Source: Syngnathus acus (taxonomy: Eukaryota; Chordata; Actinopteri; Syngnathiformes; Syngnathidae). From it: a DNA stretch of 64,000 nt. Position 1 is the first letter of the stretch; each line of letters opens with the position of its first letter. A model generated the notes under the pieces. The model searched no databases. It saw only the letters and a program-made list of their open reading frames with translations, and had not been told where the DNA came from. A program made the translations under genes and the position numbers. Positions 34,301 to 49,300 of the stretch are shown piece by piece. The DNA is taken from positions 5,007,501 to 5,071,500 of the forward strand of contig NC_051103.1 of NCBI RefSeq assembly GCF_901709675.1, read 5' to 3'.

Positions 34301-37300
34301 ATCGTCCTCATCTTGAAGGTCGTACCCATCTAGGGAGTCTATCTCTGTGGCATCAGTGTCGTGAGAAAATTCAGCTGTTGTGGCTAGCGAACAGTCCGTT
34401 ATGGACTGGTCGTTTCCGTTTTGTTCACATTCATAGTCCTCCCCGTTGCCGTTGGAACCATTGGAACCGTTAGAACCGTTGATTCCAATCAGAGGTTCAT
34501 TGTTGTTTCCATTTTTGTCATGTTTTTTCTGGTTTTCCTTCTCCCTCCTCTGTTGATCCTCTTCCCGAGGAGCTTTGAAAGTAAATTTCTTGGAGGGAAT
34601 CGGGTGAAAGACTGACTCTTCATCAGCGTCATCGTCCCCATTGGACTGACTGTCGTCCACCTCAGGCGGCACTGGGGAGGGGGGCTGAATACGTATTATT
34701 GGTTCAATCAGCATCTTCTCCTGTTCTTCCTGTAAATTCACCTCCATCATTTCTGTCTCAGTTTCTGACGAAGCACAAGAACCTTTTCTGTCTGGATCAG
34801 AAGTCTCTGAGAGGTCCAACGGCGGTGGAGGAGGAAATTCAATGTATGCAACACCTTTGTCTTTAGAGGTCTCCTGTCCAGCTTTCTCATCATATCCATT
34901 AAGGATGGAGCTATTCTCTAATCTCGGATAGTTATCAGTCATTAGCGCTTCCTGCATGTTAGCATTAGCTAAGTCAGCACTGATGCTAGTTTGGATTCCA
35001 GGTGTGGTCTTTTGAAAAGAGATGATGGCTTTTCCTTGGTCATCTTGTTCCAATTCCTCAGGTACCTCCATGATTGGGCTGGGTTTATCTGGCATCAATT
35101 CCATAAAGCCATCAGGGGTCTTGGCGGTGAGGTCATAGCTGACCTCTTCAGAGCTGGGGGTGTCTGGCGTAACGGGGCTTTTCCCTGAGCTATCTATGAA
35201 GGATATCTGTTCTAGGGTGTCATCATCTGGGCTGAGGGGACCAAGTCCAGAAACTGACTTTTGTTTCACAGCATGCAGCCCCCCTTTGGCCTCCCTTTCA
35301 GCCTGGCGGCCAACCTGAAGACTAACATAAACAGGTAGCCTTTTAATGCCTTTGAAATTTTCTTTGGTTGCTGCGGCAGCTGGAGGCGTTATGACTTCTT
35401 CCAGAATGTCTTTGGAACAGAGTAAGTTATTCGAATTTGAATCTTTGGGGATGTTATCAAGGATTTCAAATGTAACATTTTCATTTGGTAGGGTGGCGCT
35501 TGCCCCGAGGCTTTTATTTTTAGATAACGTGGGAATCTGTGAAGGTTTTGTTACCGGATATTTCTTAGGCGGGTCATTGTCATTAGAATTGAATGTGGTT
35601 CTTATAGGAATTTGAGTATCAGACTTTTTTCTTAAGTTTTTATTTATTACGTCGTCGCTATCTATTCTTGAAACGTCTGTTGTGACTTTGTTAGCGTCGC
35701 TATTTATCTCCGAAAATGTTTTTTGTGGTGACACATTAGGGACGTTTTTGTTTGAAAACAGTTTTGGGGACTTGGGTGACGTCAAAGCGCTATCTGCTGC
35801 GTCTTCATTATTATTTTGGATTCTTTCCTCCTGTGATGTTTCAGTAACTTTTGATGTTTTTTGATCTGTAAAAAAATGGTAAACTGGGAGTTTGCTTTCC
35901 TGTAATTTCTTTACAGAAGGTTTTGGTTGAACCGGAGGGGGTGTTTTGCTTGGCCGAGACTGGGGTTGTTTCTGAGACTCAGATTCAAACTTCATCCTCA
36001 CAGAAGTAACTTTGGATGTTGATTTTATGTGGGAAGGAGAGGAGGGCTCAGACTCACAGGTCTTAGATTGTTGGCTTTTCTGAGGACTACTTGGCAAGCT
36101 AGAACTTTTCTTTTCAGCAGGTAAAACTCGACCAAATGTTTTAGTAACGGAAGGATCCGCGAGTTTGGTTTTACTGAACGTTTCATCCCCCGCCTTAGTT
36201 TTTTGAGGGCTGCTGCATGCTGAGCTCGGCCAGGACCTGGGCTCTTTGAGTTCTCGTCGGACGGGCTTTCTTTCAGGTGACTGAAGTTCATCGTTTAGCT
36301 TTTCTGTTTTATCACGGAAAAATTGGGAAACCTCACAGAGTTTTTCTTCCGCTTCTTTTACAGTTTGATCAACCCTGTCCTCATAGAGGAGCTTGTCCCT
36401 GCTCCTGTCATGTTTATCCTCAGTAAATCTCATCCAGACTGCATGTTTGGGGCTACCTTGTTCAGTTGAATAATGGAGCACTGTAACTTTATCAAACTGG
36501 GGTGATTCGTCTCTTTGCATAAATGTTCCTGCTTTCGGGGAGCCATCTTTTGAGGACTTGGATACAAACTCCCTTTTAGGACTGTCTTGCTGCTCAGATG
36601 TTTGGTTCCTGTCAGTCTTCATTGCCGAATCTTCTGAATCGTCTGATTGACGTGTCGAGGATGAGTCGAGTTTTTCGGAATGGAGCATTTTTTCAGCAAA
36701 CCTGTAGGACTCGCCTCTGACCTCAGATAGCTCATCGTCACAGTATTCTATGGAATGCTGACTCAGCAGTTTTAGGGCTTTGTAGGAATCATCAGCTATG
36801 AGTTGAGCAGAGCTCGGCCGACTGTCCTCTTCCTGCGAAACCGGTGTATTAACACGAGATGTTTCCAGAAAATGGGGCAGGTATTCTTCAGCAATCAGTT
36901 CCTCCTCTTCCTGTTGGCTCTCATCATAATCAAGCAGTTCCTTTATAGACTCCCCTTTATAGACGTACAGCTCAGGATGTTTCTTCGTTTCCCTGATATA
37001 AACTTCTGTGGGCTCGGATGTGCAGTGACCTTTCTCAATATGTACCTCGATTATCCGCTCGACTTTGGGTTTGGATTTATTGTCCCTGTCGAGAAATCTC
37101 GGCGACAGCTCGTCGCCTTTGACCGAGTCTTGGTTAGCTTTATGCTCAAACAGGCCCGCCAGTTCTTTGGACGGGTCCCGACCAGACTGGAAGGCTTTCA
37201 TGATGTCTCGCACTGACATGCCTTCCTCAATCCCCTCTGTGGTGTCAGGCTTATGATAGACCATTCTGGTTGTCGTGGTAATATGTGTTTCTTCTTTAAG

Positions 37301-40300
37301 ACACATGCTCATTGAGTCCTCATCTGTCATTTGGATGGGGGCGACTGAGCTTCCTGAAGCTGCCCCTGACTCAGCAGAAGGAAGAGCAGACACAGGCTCC
37401 TCCACAAAGAAAGGCTCATCTGAGATGCTCTGACTGTAGAGATCTTCTAACCTGGTCTCAGACACACTGGGAGGGATGGAAGCATCAGTAAATAAAGGCT
37501 TGGCTTCTGTACTTTCTGCACTCTGGGGAGCAGAGGGGGTCTTTTCACTTCTAGTCTCAAAACCGCTGTCAGATAGCGGACTCTTATCCTGCTCATGAGA
37601 CAGCTCCTCTGGGGATTCGAGAATGGTGTCACCCCCTGGATAAGCCTCGGCTAGTTTGCTTAGGTCTTTCTCGGACGGAGACCTGAGCATGCCAGACACC
37701 GGCGGAGGCATTTTTAATTTGTGCTCCTGTATAGTCATGGAAGGCTTCAGAATGCGTTTTTGTTTCTCTTCCCCTTCCGTCTCCTCGTACCTGCCCTTCA
37801 ACTCTGCCATTTTAGAGAGAGAGCTAGCCCCAATAGTGTTAGTTAAATAGTCGACCACTTTAGCTAAATCGAGGTCATTGTTCGACTGGTGCTTAAGTAG
37901 ACGTGAGCTCTCGTCAGAGAGAACGTTTCTTCGGGCCTCCTCAATCTCATCTACAGAGAATTCCTCCCACCCATCCTCTACATTCTCTTTACTTTCATTC
38001 CCAATGTCCTTTTGTAGGATCTCGCTCACCTTCACTAAATCTTTCTTCACTTTCTCAACAAGCGTGTACGGCTCATCGTCCTCTAACTTGGTCTCACGAG
38101 GAGTGCTTATGCGTGACGTTTGGACCGTTTTGGCAGCCGTCTGTGGGTCTGTCTGTAAGATGGCTGTCATTCTCATCAGGTCTTCTTTCATGTCTGCTAC
38201 ATCTTTTAATATCTCCTGGTTGGAGGTGGCGGCAGTGTGGACGATGGGCGGCGTGATGTAGGGAGGCGATTTCAACTGGGAGTTAATTTTGGAGGCTGTA
38301 ACGCACGACGACATGGAGGAAGAGGGGGAGGTGCGAAGGGAATCGGGAAGCGCCATTTTGAGAGAGCCTGGTCCTGGTTTAACGGGGGTCTCTGGCATGA
38401 CGCTAACCAACGAGTAGACAGGTACGGTCACTGTGTTTGAGGTCACTGCAGGTACTGAGGAGGCGGCGGTAGATCTCAGAGAACTGTAAGCAGAACTTGC
38501 TGGAGCAGATCGAAGAGGGGATGACCGTGATTTAAGTGTGCCATAGCCTGTTGCGGAATAAGAGTCAATGGCTTCATTAATGGCGGCACTGATGCCAGAT
38601 GTGGCTGCCTGGGTGGTGGCTTGAATCCTCTCCTGGAGGCTTCTCTCCGATAGGAGCCGAGAAGAAGGTGAGGAGGGCGTAGATGAGGACGAGGCATATT
38701 TGACAGGCGAAACGTTCCCATTCACCATGGACAATTCCGACGATGCGATGGTTGTCTTTCCGGTCGAGGTCAAAGATGACAAAGAGGTTTTCCCTCCTCG
38801 TGTTGACAGGGCTGAATCAGAAGAGGTCTTCAAAGACGACAGGGTGGAGAGGCTTTTAGCAGAGGCAGGACTTGCTGTGTCTATTTTAAAAGGCATACTC
38901 GAACTGTAGATGCTGTACGGTTTCTTTGGTGAGACGGGAGTAGTTGTGGACTTGGCCGGTACGTAACCGTTGGGTATGGCGTGAACTGGGGAGGTTCTTG
39001 ACGTGTAAGGACTTTTGATAGAAGCAGGTTCTGTTGCAGATTTATATGGACTTCCAGAAGAAACAAAGGCGGGGGAAGCCTGGACAGGATACTGACCCTG
39101 CTGGATAACAGTTTTAATGGGCGATGGTATAGTCCTGTAAGACCTCACAGGGGACGAAGGGAGGATGTCGTGGGATGGTAGGTTGGTTGCTTGCAATGGA
39201 GATCCCATGCTGGCTCCAATTGGAGAACATGCAGGTGTTGGGGAGAAGGGCCAGGACGATTTCAATGGAGAAGCAGCTGCTGAGTTGGCTGGTGCATCGG
39301 CAGCGATGACGGGACCGCCCATTCCGCCGAGTTTCGCTTGGCCAGAGGCGGTAAGAGGAGCAGTTGACCATGGGGGGTAAGGTCTGGTTGGAAAGACAGG
39401 TTTGTGAGGGTGACCAGCAGGCAGTGCTCTTGCGGCTGGTGTGCTTCTCTCAACTGCTGTTTCTTCAGCGGAATTTAATGATGGAGAAATAATGGGAAAA
39501 GAAATCAAAATGGATGTGGAGTAACCAAGAAAAATGGGAAAAGATAAGAAGATGCGGAGGAAGAAGAAGAAGAGGTCAGAGGAGGGAGAGTTGGTCAGTG
39601 AAGCAGTTCTGTTATTAAAGGAACAACAAACAGCAGTTTCATGAAGATATTTAGGAATTGACGGATTTCATTCAAAACTGTCTTCAGATGTTGCTCTCTC
39701 AAACACTGACAACAACCACAACAAAATGGATGATTGAAATCCAAGCCCAACAAAGCAGCAAAGTAAAAAAACAACGACAACAGTGGCACTGAATTGGCAA
39801 CGGAAAGATGGCAGGGATGACTTCAAAAGCAGCTCCTCTTTTCAGACATGAGACGTTCAGCGTATGGATTCTGCGTCTAATTTCAAACCACTTTAAAAGT
39901 GCCTTTTATCTGTTTGGTCCCAACCGATACACATGGCAAATTTCCTTTAACGACAGGTCAGACAAACCCTTTGCCTTTTTTCCCCCCCTAAACTGACAAA
40001 ATGTCCTCCAAAACTGACGTTTGGTCCATTTTGTCATGCACAGTCAGTAAAAAGATGGTGACAAGCCGAACCAGCCAAACTCAAGAACCCTCCTCACATG
40101 CATGGCTCACCCACATAAACCATAAAAAGCTTCAAAATTCAAATGGGACAAACGAAAAAGTAAAGCACATGTTTCTTTGACCACCCCTGTCGACAATGAG
40201 AGAGTCAAAGAAAGAACAACCAAAAGCCGGAAGAACTCACAAGCACTGCAAAACAATTCCAAAAACCAATCATGCAAAAAAAAAAAAAAAAAGATGTACC

Positions 40301-43300
40301 ATGTCGTAAACAAGCATGTGGACAGTGCATGTTGTGTCAAGAAGAGAAACTTTACTACAACGCCTCGGACATATGGATTTTTTTTAATTTTCTTGTTTGG
40401 GATGTTGTTAGTGAAAATGACAAAACTCACTCAGTGCAGGCTCGGCCAGATAGCTGTAGCGCTTACGTAAGGCTAGTGAGGCAAAGGTATGACGTCGCTC
40501 GGGCTTTTCAGTCTGCAACAATAGCAAACAACACAAGTTGGCTATCAGGTGAACGCAACTTTGTCCTGACGATTTACAGATTGATTTTTGGGATGAAACA
40601 ATTGGAACGTGGAACCAATTAAGTAATCTTAAAGGTATTACATTGGATTTATGATGTCATGCAAAAGTCAGCATTTGGTACAAGGGAAAGTGTTACATTT
40701 CCCTTGGGGGTAGCGGGCGAGAGTAAGCCTATGCTAAGCAGAGCATGGGGGGGGGGAGGGGGAGGGAGGGTGTAGTTTACCTCATCCTCGCCATCTGACT
40801 CCATTTCCTGGTTCCCAAGATGCATTGCAGAAACGGGCGGCGAGGGGCGGGGCAAGGGAGACGAGTAACATAATGGAAAGCAGGAAGGGAGGAGGAAAAC
40901 ATCAGCGTGTGGGGAAAAAAAAAAAAAAAAAAAAAGAGAGAGTGATTTACAGAAGCTCCAGAAGCCACTGTGGGCAAATGCAACAAAAAAAAAAACAATA
41001 AATCAAAAAGCGCCATGAGAAATTGCGAGAACATCAATCAAGTCAAGCCAGCCTGAGCAAATGAAAAGTCTTTAGCCCAAAAAAAAAAATCCAACGGAAA
41101 AGAAAACAGCCAATGAGAAGCAACCACGGCGTACAATAAAGAACCAAGAAACATTAAGAGAAGCCTTAAACAGATAAAAGACACACTTTTGGACCTTGGA
41201 TTTTTTTTTTTACCCTAGCGCCACCGCTACTTCCCTGACGGTGAGGATGCTCATGGAAGTGACAAGACAAAAATGATGACTTGATCTTACCTTTTTGGCG
41301 GCGGGTAACGTGATGTTCAAGTTGCACACTGCCGTTTGCGGCAGGCCTTTTGTGCTCTTACACTCTTTGAGAAAGGTGAGACGGCCGCACGGCTCCTGGC
41401 TGGGGTCTCGAACCTGCGGCCAGGGAGGAAATTTTTTTTTATGCCCTGCTTTGTGTGTCCTAATTAAGTGATGAAACACGAAATGTTTAACCAAGCGGGA
41501 AATAGGATCGATTGTACACATCGGGTCAATCGATGCCTGTGAACGGCGTCCATTTTTTTTTTTTCAAGTAGTAGTGTGCATTTGTGGTACCTTGACGCAG
41601 AACGGCAAGCGGTTTTCTTTGAAAGCGTAGAAGTTGAGAACTAACTGCTGACCGCTTTTGGTCAGAGGGGTCAAGTTTCCGTAGCAATCCACATAAATGG
41701 GACGACCCTCCAGGACCTGAACACACCCAAAACCGGCCAGAACCGGAAATTTATAAAAGGTTCAAATACACAAGGATCCTTAAGAATGGGCACCTCAATG
41801 TCTTTGCTCCTGGCCACCTCCTCAAAGTTCTCCTGCTGCTCCAGGGTCTTGTCCACTTTGTCGTCGGTCATACAGAAGCACCTCAGCCTGGACTCCACCG
41901 GGTCGTTCATTTTGGCAAAGACAACAAACTTGGCCATGTAGGGCACGCAGATTAGCTCCCGGTATAACTGCGAGGCCAAGCCCACCGTCTCCGGGATTTG
42001 GTGGCAGTCGGCCAGCCAGAACCTGTTCAGAACCACCCGATAAGCAAATGGAAATATATGCGAGAAGAGGCCCGGCCCGGGTTCTCACCGTGCTGAAACG
42101 TTGGTTGTGAAAGACACGCAGTCGTTGACAAAGGTGAGGGGAGTCGTGCCGGTGATGTCTTCCCACTGTGCCGGCGACGTTCCACCTACAAGAGAAGGAT
42201 TGGGTCTTGGGTTCTGGTACCTTCCAAAAAAAAAAAAACCTCCTAAAACCACTTCACCTGTGATGCTGCAGAGAAGGCGGAGGCAAGGTGTGCAGTCTCC
42301 TTTGTAGCCGTTGGAAAGGCCCTCGCCCGAAAGCGGCGGGACTGGGATGGTCATGGTGATGGGCTTGTGGAACTTCCTCCGTCTGGGCTCCACCGTCACG
42401 ATGGGGCTGAAGGTGGCACGGTTGCCGAGGATCTTCTTCACAGTTTCGTCGGGTACCGGCTGAGCCTGAGAATCCAGAAAGGATCAGGGTATTTATTTCA
42501 CGGGAAATTTGAAGGCCTCTAATGTGTGAGACTTACCTGAAGGCCAACTTTGATCTTTTTGGTAAGCGCCCCCTCGGGGAAGGAGGCCTGAACCAATAGG
42601 ACGCTCCGGCTGCACACAGTCCCGCCCTCGGGTCCCATCTGATGCGTTTCCTGTCTGATGCGGGACACCACGGCAAAGTACTGTGGGAAATCTTTGGTGA
42701 TGATGCGGCAGATCCTCTTCCTTTGCAACTCCTCTGCACTGTCCAGTTCTAGAAGAACATCCAATGACATTACAAGAAGTGACATTTAGACATCCTGACG
42801 TATTTTACCTTCATCCATGCCGTTGAGGAGCTGGCGGAGCTCCTCGGTCTTGCAGTCGTACAGATGCTCCTTCCAGGTTTCTCCGTTCTCGCTTCGCAGA
42901 AGGATCAGTTCTCGTTCTTGTCCTCGCATGGAACCAAAGTGGGGGATCTCCACGATCACCGGCCTGGTAGGGAAACGAATCGCATATTGACTCAAGCGAC
43001 GTTCAAGGAAGATCTCAAAGTTGTTGCTCTACCATCTACACAGAACTAGAGAAGCACAGAAAGTGAACGTGTGAATGGATACGGGTTCTGCCGGGTGTTC
43101 AAGCCACGTTTCCACCAAGCGCTACAGCATTTTAAAATCCGCTTGGCAGAAATTAGGCTTTCCATTTGTTCAATGGCACATTGAGATAAGGGAGGTCGAG
43201 GAGGAAAACCTTGGAGAAGCAAAGCATGGTCGCACAAGACAAGCATGAAAGCGCAAGACGACAACTTCACGGCGAGAAACAGAAGAGCAGAGTGGCCACT

Positions 43301-46300
43301 GGAGGCTACAAAAGATGAAATTACTGACTTTATGTGACCCAGTCTCGTTTTTTTTCTCTGAGCCATCCCAAGAGTTTCAATGTAATTTATCCGACAGTTA
43401 CGCCTTCACAATCCCAATAGAGTGGTTTGTCTTTTCAGTCCATACAGAAAATGGACATTGCCTACTTTACATTCATCAAAAGTCACATGCCAAAAAAAAA
43501 AAAAAAAAAAAAGCAGTCCAGCCCAAAACAAGCCAGTCTGTGATGTCACAGGCCTTGCCAAAAGAAAACAATGACCTGGAAATGAAAGTAGTCAAAGTAA
43601 TTTGATGGATTCCAAGCTCCAAGATGTAGTTTTAGGAAGAACGTAAAGAACGATTTTTATAAGAGGTGTATGTGACGGCTGTTTATGTTTTTCTTAACGA
43701 TCATTTAGAAATAAGTTGAACTGAATTTCACCTTCTCCTTTACATTTCGTGCTCGAATTCTTCCCAAAACTACACGCTGACTCGATGTTTGAACTGAAAT
43801 TCAAGGCAGATAATGTGAAACAACCATGAGGTATCAGCCTGCTGTGTCGGGACTGGGGTGGCGGGGGCGGGCGTGGGGAAGAGCGGAGAATTATCGGGAT
43901 GCTATGTTTTTTTTTTCGTTTTTTTTCCATGTTCCTACCCAACAAATCTAGTTCCTCTGGGTCCCAGTTGCAGCACTGCGCTAACGAGGCTCTCGCCTTC
44001 ATTAAGAGCTGGCGGCATTCTGGGGAGATGGAGCTTACTGCGTCATACACAAACACACAAAACACACACACACACGCAACACAATTCGGGTGAGGTCAAT
44101 GAACGGAGACGTTAATGAGATGTCACTTTGATGGGTGGGAGATTTTTGCACTTTGGTTGCGCAAAATTCCAGCAGATGTTCAAAGTGAGGAGGAAATGGG
44201 AAGATGGCGTTGCTTTGTGACACGTTTGAGTTTTTTTTACTGAATTTTAAGTTGAAACAATCTAACGAACAATACGAAATGCACGAAATGGGCTTTGACT
44301 CTTTTTTTTTTTCTTTTCTGAGGGCAAGTGTAGGGCCTGTCTTCAAAATTTTGGAGACAAACACAGACACGCAAATGGCGGGAAATGGCGGCGGGCGGGA
44401 AGCAGAAGGAAGATGTCATCAAAGCAAAGTGCACAAAAGCCGCTTAGCAAAAACAAAAAACAAAAACATCGGGAAGTCTCACCCCAGGAAGTGCGCTCCT
44501 GCCGGGCCCACCTCCACCAGCCGGCTAGCCAGACCTTCCCCCTCCACCATGGGGGGCGGCGACGCTAGCTTGTGCCGCTTGACCAGGCGGCAGGTGATGC
44601 GCGTGGGCGCCGTGCACTTCCTGGGCGGGATGATGATGCGCATTCCGTTGTGGCGGCTGCCTCGCATGGATCCGCCGCGGGCGTCCACCATGAAGCTCAC
44701 CAGGAACCTGAAGAAGAGGAGGACGATGAATACAACAGGAAATGAAGCTCATTCTGGGGCGCTGTGGTGTTATTAGTGGCAAAAAAAAAAAAAATCACTC
44801 AGTGTGCGGTGTTACTATCGTGAATACAAAGAGCACTTGGGATCTGTCCTTCAAACACAACAAAAACTCCACAAGTCTGGAAGGACACGTGTGACGTAGG
44901 AGGAGAACAAACAGCAGCTGCTGTGAGTGGACAAAAGGGAGGGAGGGGGTGAGGAGAGTGCGGCGGATGGGGGTGGTGCGTGAGCGGAAAACGACACAAT
45001 CCGGCTCGCGTGGCGGCGGCCGACAACAACGGGGACAAATCCAATCAATCAATCAATCACAGCCAGTTAGTCGTCACCTGCTGTCGTATTGCGGGAGCGG
45101 GGAGGAAAAACTGCGGGATGGACGACAACAGAGCTCCGTCACACAAACGGGTGACGTACGAGTGACGTCATTTGATCATTTCGAAAAGTGTTTAATAAAT
45201 TGAACATCGTAATCGCTCGCTTACCCGGAGTGGACCGGCGAGGAGACCAGATTGACGTTGTCCGTGGCGTCCGGCGTCCAGCTGTATCTCTTCAGCGAGT
45301 CGCTGTCGCCGTCTTTAGCCATCGCCAAACGCTGCCCGCATCACACGAGAAACGTTACGTCGGAGAAAGAATCGCCGACATCAAAAGATGAAAGTGCCCA
45401 AAAGTTACGCGCTTTTAACGGATGGCTTGTTATGATTTGAACATTTTTGATGTCATGCAAAAGCATATGTTGACATCTACCTTGTTGTGTTCTACAATGA
45501 ACGATTTTTCCTTACAGAGCATCTGCGGCAGCGTGGAAGCAGACAAGTTAGTCCTTCACTATGCAAATTTGAGTCGGCCCTCGTTTTGTGTGCCCCCCCA
45601 CCCCCCCTCAATAAATATGAAGAAGGTGATAAAAGTACATACCATTTCTTTACTGGGCGCCAACATCTCTTCAATCATCATGCTGTCCCTCGTGAAGGAG
45701 CTGCGGTTGAGCGCGTTGGACCTGTCAGAACTGAAGGAACGCAGGCTTGGGCGCGGGGTCGGAGCCGTGCACAGGTTCACGGGGGTTACAGAGACAACGG
45801 GCGGAATGATGAGGGAGGAGCAGGTGAGTAAGAGGGGAGGGGAGTGAAAGTGAACAGAAAAGGGGGGAAAAAAAATAATCACATTAAATGCATGCAGCTT
45901 CCAGGAACCAGAACCATCACAACATTTTCATCCATTTGGAGTGCTTCGGACAGAAACTACACATTTGAATAAAAGAACAATTAATGGACGCCCCCCCGCC
46001 CCCTCTTCTACCCAAACCACAAAGAGCTACTTGTCTGATCAATTGTCCTCTATGCCAGCGCTTGGATGAAGTGATGCAGTGTATGAAAGAGAAGCAGATG
46101 AGGGACATCATATTCCATTGCTCTCGTTTTTCTCAAAACTTACAGAAATTACAGAATGTTGCAAAGTAAAAGGAAAACAACCAGGAAAACAGGTTCGGGT
46201 CCCCGGAAGCTCAATGGAGGGAAAAAAAAAAAAAAGACAAAAATCACAACACCATCACCACCAACAGGGCTAGAAAACATCAAGTTAACTAGGAGGTTAG

Positions 46301-49300
46301 GACGATCTAAACTAGAGGGGTTAGAAAGGGGGGGAGGTTTTGGCGGGGCTTCAGCAGCATGCCATCAGCCTTACCTGACTTTAGGACTAACACGCATCGA
46401 GCGCACATAAAGGAGAGAACACAAAATCATGAGCCACAAAAGCAGGATGGATTAGGATGAGGTCACACACGCTCGCGCTGTGTTCCGGAGCGGGCAAATT
46501 TCCCCCCAAAAAATCAATAAGAACGAGTAAAGTCGTCGATATTTCTCCTGTTTCTATTCGACAGTATTTTCCTCATGTTTCCAATTTCCTGAGGAAAAGA
46601 AGTATGTCACTGTTCAGACATTCGGTGACGCACCGTTTCAGCGACCCCTCCCAAATGTTGATTCCGTGTTGCATCAGTGTCAATATTTTTGCAGAGAAAT
46701 ACATTTGAAATTTCGCTAGAGATTGGGGGGGGGGGTCCTCACCTCTGCGAGCGTGCGCCCACGCTGAACCCCATGTAACCCTCCTGCGGCAGCGAGTCGT
46801 CGCCAAGCTCCCGAAGGTCCTGCGGCGCCAGGTATTTATCCGTATCCCCCGTCATGGCGTCGTCGCCTGGGGTCCCCAAAAACAAAAAAAAATGAGGACT
46901 ATGTATAAAAGAAGCACATGCTCAAGACCTGAAGAAGTCCACATCGTCACGGCAACCAAACAGCAAACATCAGTCAAGGCGTATTGCGAGAATTAAAAAG
47001 AGACCGTTAGAAGTGCACTTGTTGCCGAGTTGGAAAAGCGGAGAAGGAAGCAAGTGCACGCGGGCCGGCGAAGGAGAATGAAAGGGGGGGACGGCATTCC
47101 AGCAGCATGTCACCCTCCCCCCCTCCCTAAACTTTCACAGACCCCTTCTGGTGACATTCCAAGCTTTTCTCTTTGGGATCCACCGTGACTCACCTCTGCC
47201 TCAAAAGCGCTTTTTTTCCTCCAACTTTTTTTTTTTTTTTTTCGGAGGGGGGGGGCTTCCCTCACACTGTCTCTCGATCAAAACAGATCCGCTTTCTGTC
47301 GCCTACCCGCCCCTGCTCCAGGATAATCCACTCTGTGTGTGCGTGCAGGACACAAATAGCAAGCAGGGTGTGACTCACACTCAAGTTGTCTAACTTGATT
47401 AAGCCGGCGTCTGCCTGTAACTAACTAAATGAATTAAGTTGAGGCTGTATTTACACACACGCACACTTGGCAAATTATTAGGTAAGCGTAAATAAAGAAA
47501 CATGTGACATGCTGTCATCTTTTAAATAAAATATAGTTTCTTTACCTTTAAGAGTGTAAATTTGTTTTAAAAAAAAAAAAAACATTGGTGGCAGGCCGAC
47601 ACCAACAGTTTACATAAGGACGCTGTGTGTGTGTGTGTGTGTGTTATTCACGACCGCTATGTATGCTTGCGTAAGCCCGTGTGTGCATACAGTTACACAC
47701 GAGCCAAATTTAGACATGAAAAAAAAATTGCTCACACACGACATTATGGTTATTTGAAGTTAGTCCTTGCAATGTAACCCGCTGTTTCAGTTTTCAGACT
47801 TACACGAATAGCTGATGCAGATGCTTTCGCAATCCATCTCTGTTTGAACAAAAGAACAAACACGCCATTTGAAGAGCTCTGCTTTGTCATTCGGTGGAAC
47901 GACCGTGACGTCACCTCATTAAATAGAGATAAAAGTTTTCATTCCTCGTCTGTCATTTTTTTTTTTTTTTTTTTTTTTTACAGTATCACACTTTTGTGTT
48001 GATAGGGTGTCCACACACACACACAGGAAACGTCTATGTTTGCTCTGGCCCGATTGTGTAAAGTGACACTAACAATAGATCAAGTGTGTGTGTGTGTGTT
48101 TAAAACACGAGCACCCACTCCGTGCAAACACCCCGTGCACACCGTATCCATGGCAACAGAGAGAAAAGGCTGACTCGCTATATTTTGCCACCCCGGCGAG
48201 AAAGGGTGAGACAGCTGAACAGCAAAGAGATCGTGACAAAAGGGCTCTGATATTTTTTTGGGTCACATAATACACAGGAAAAAGAATTATAGCACACTCA
48301 ATAGCCACTTCTCACACTTTGGTTGAAATTGCTGGTTACCGTGACAACCAGGGTTGGTGCTCGGGCACGTCCCGTACTATTTGGCAGAGACTCAAAGAAC
48401 CATTTGCATAAATATATCCCGGTTAAATGAAGCAGTAAATGAGATGATAATAGACAATAATAAAAAAAAAAAAAGGATGAAAAGATGACAGGTACCTTCA
48501 TCAACATCGGACAAATAGTCCTCTGTGATCATTTCGGGAGCATTGGCCTTACAGGCTGTGTGATGGGGGATGGAGGCAAGCGTTAAAGAAGAAATATGCA
48601 AATGAAGTCAAGGAAACAATTTATGACGGAGTAAAATGAAATATGAGAGAGAGCGGGACTATAACAGAACGTTTTATAAACAATACAAAGCAAGAGAAGC
48701 TCTTACCGTCATCGTCGGACATGTCCAGCACCTCGTTCATGGTCTCTGGAACGTTCATCTTGTGCTTCTCGGTGACCGTCTGCGACACAAAACATTCCAG
48801 ATGTCAAGTTGAACATGGACGCTCTGTGACCACGTGTGTCCTGCTCTTATCCAAACAAAATAGTCAATTATCAACTTCTGTGCATGGCGAGCCAGCAAAA
48901 ACAGTCTGGTTGGGGTATGGACAAAAGTATAGGGACACCTTCAGGAAGTGGAAAAAGAAAGAAAATGCATACCTGCGTGGTCAGCGTCTCCTCTGTGACC
49001 ACTTTCAGGGTGTCCACCACGGAGATGTAGCCCAACCTTCTGGCAATGGACAGAGCACTATTCCCATTCTGCATAGAAAGCAAAAAAAAATGCCACCTGG
49101 TTATTCGACCTATTAACCCCCGTATATAGAGTGTGTGTGTATGTGTGTGTTGACCGTGGTGAGCTCATTGGGCGACGCTTCATGATGCAGCAGCAGATTG
49201 ATAATGTGTGTGTGTCCCTGCTGGGCGGCTTGATGAAGCGCAGTGTAGCCGTTCTGTGGGACGCCCAGAAAGAAATTACTCACATACTGTGCTGGATGAA

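Noticed and set aside
33587-39380. Long open frames on the plus strand and the other minus frames across the giant exon
   Set aside because: They overlap the conserved ankyrin-G frame, show no family resemblance and follow from its codon bias.
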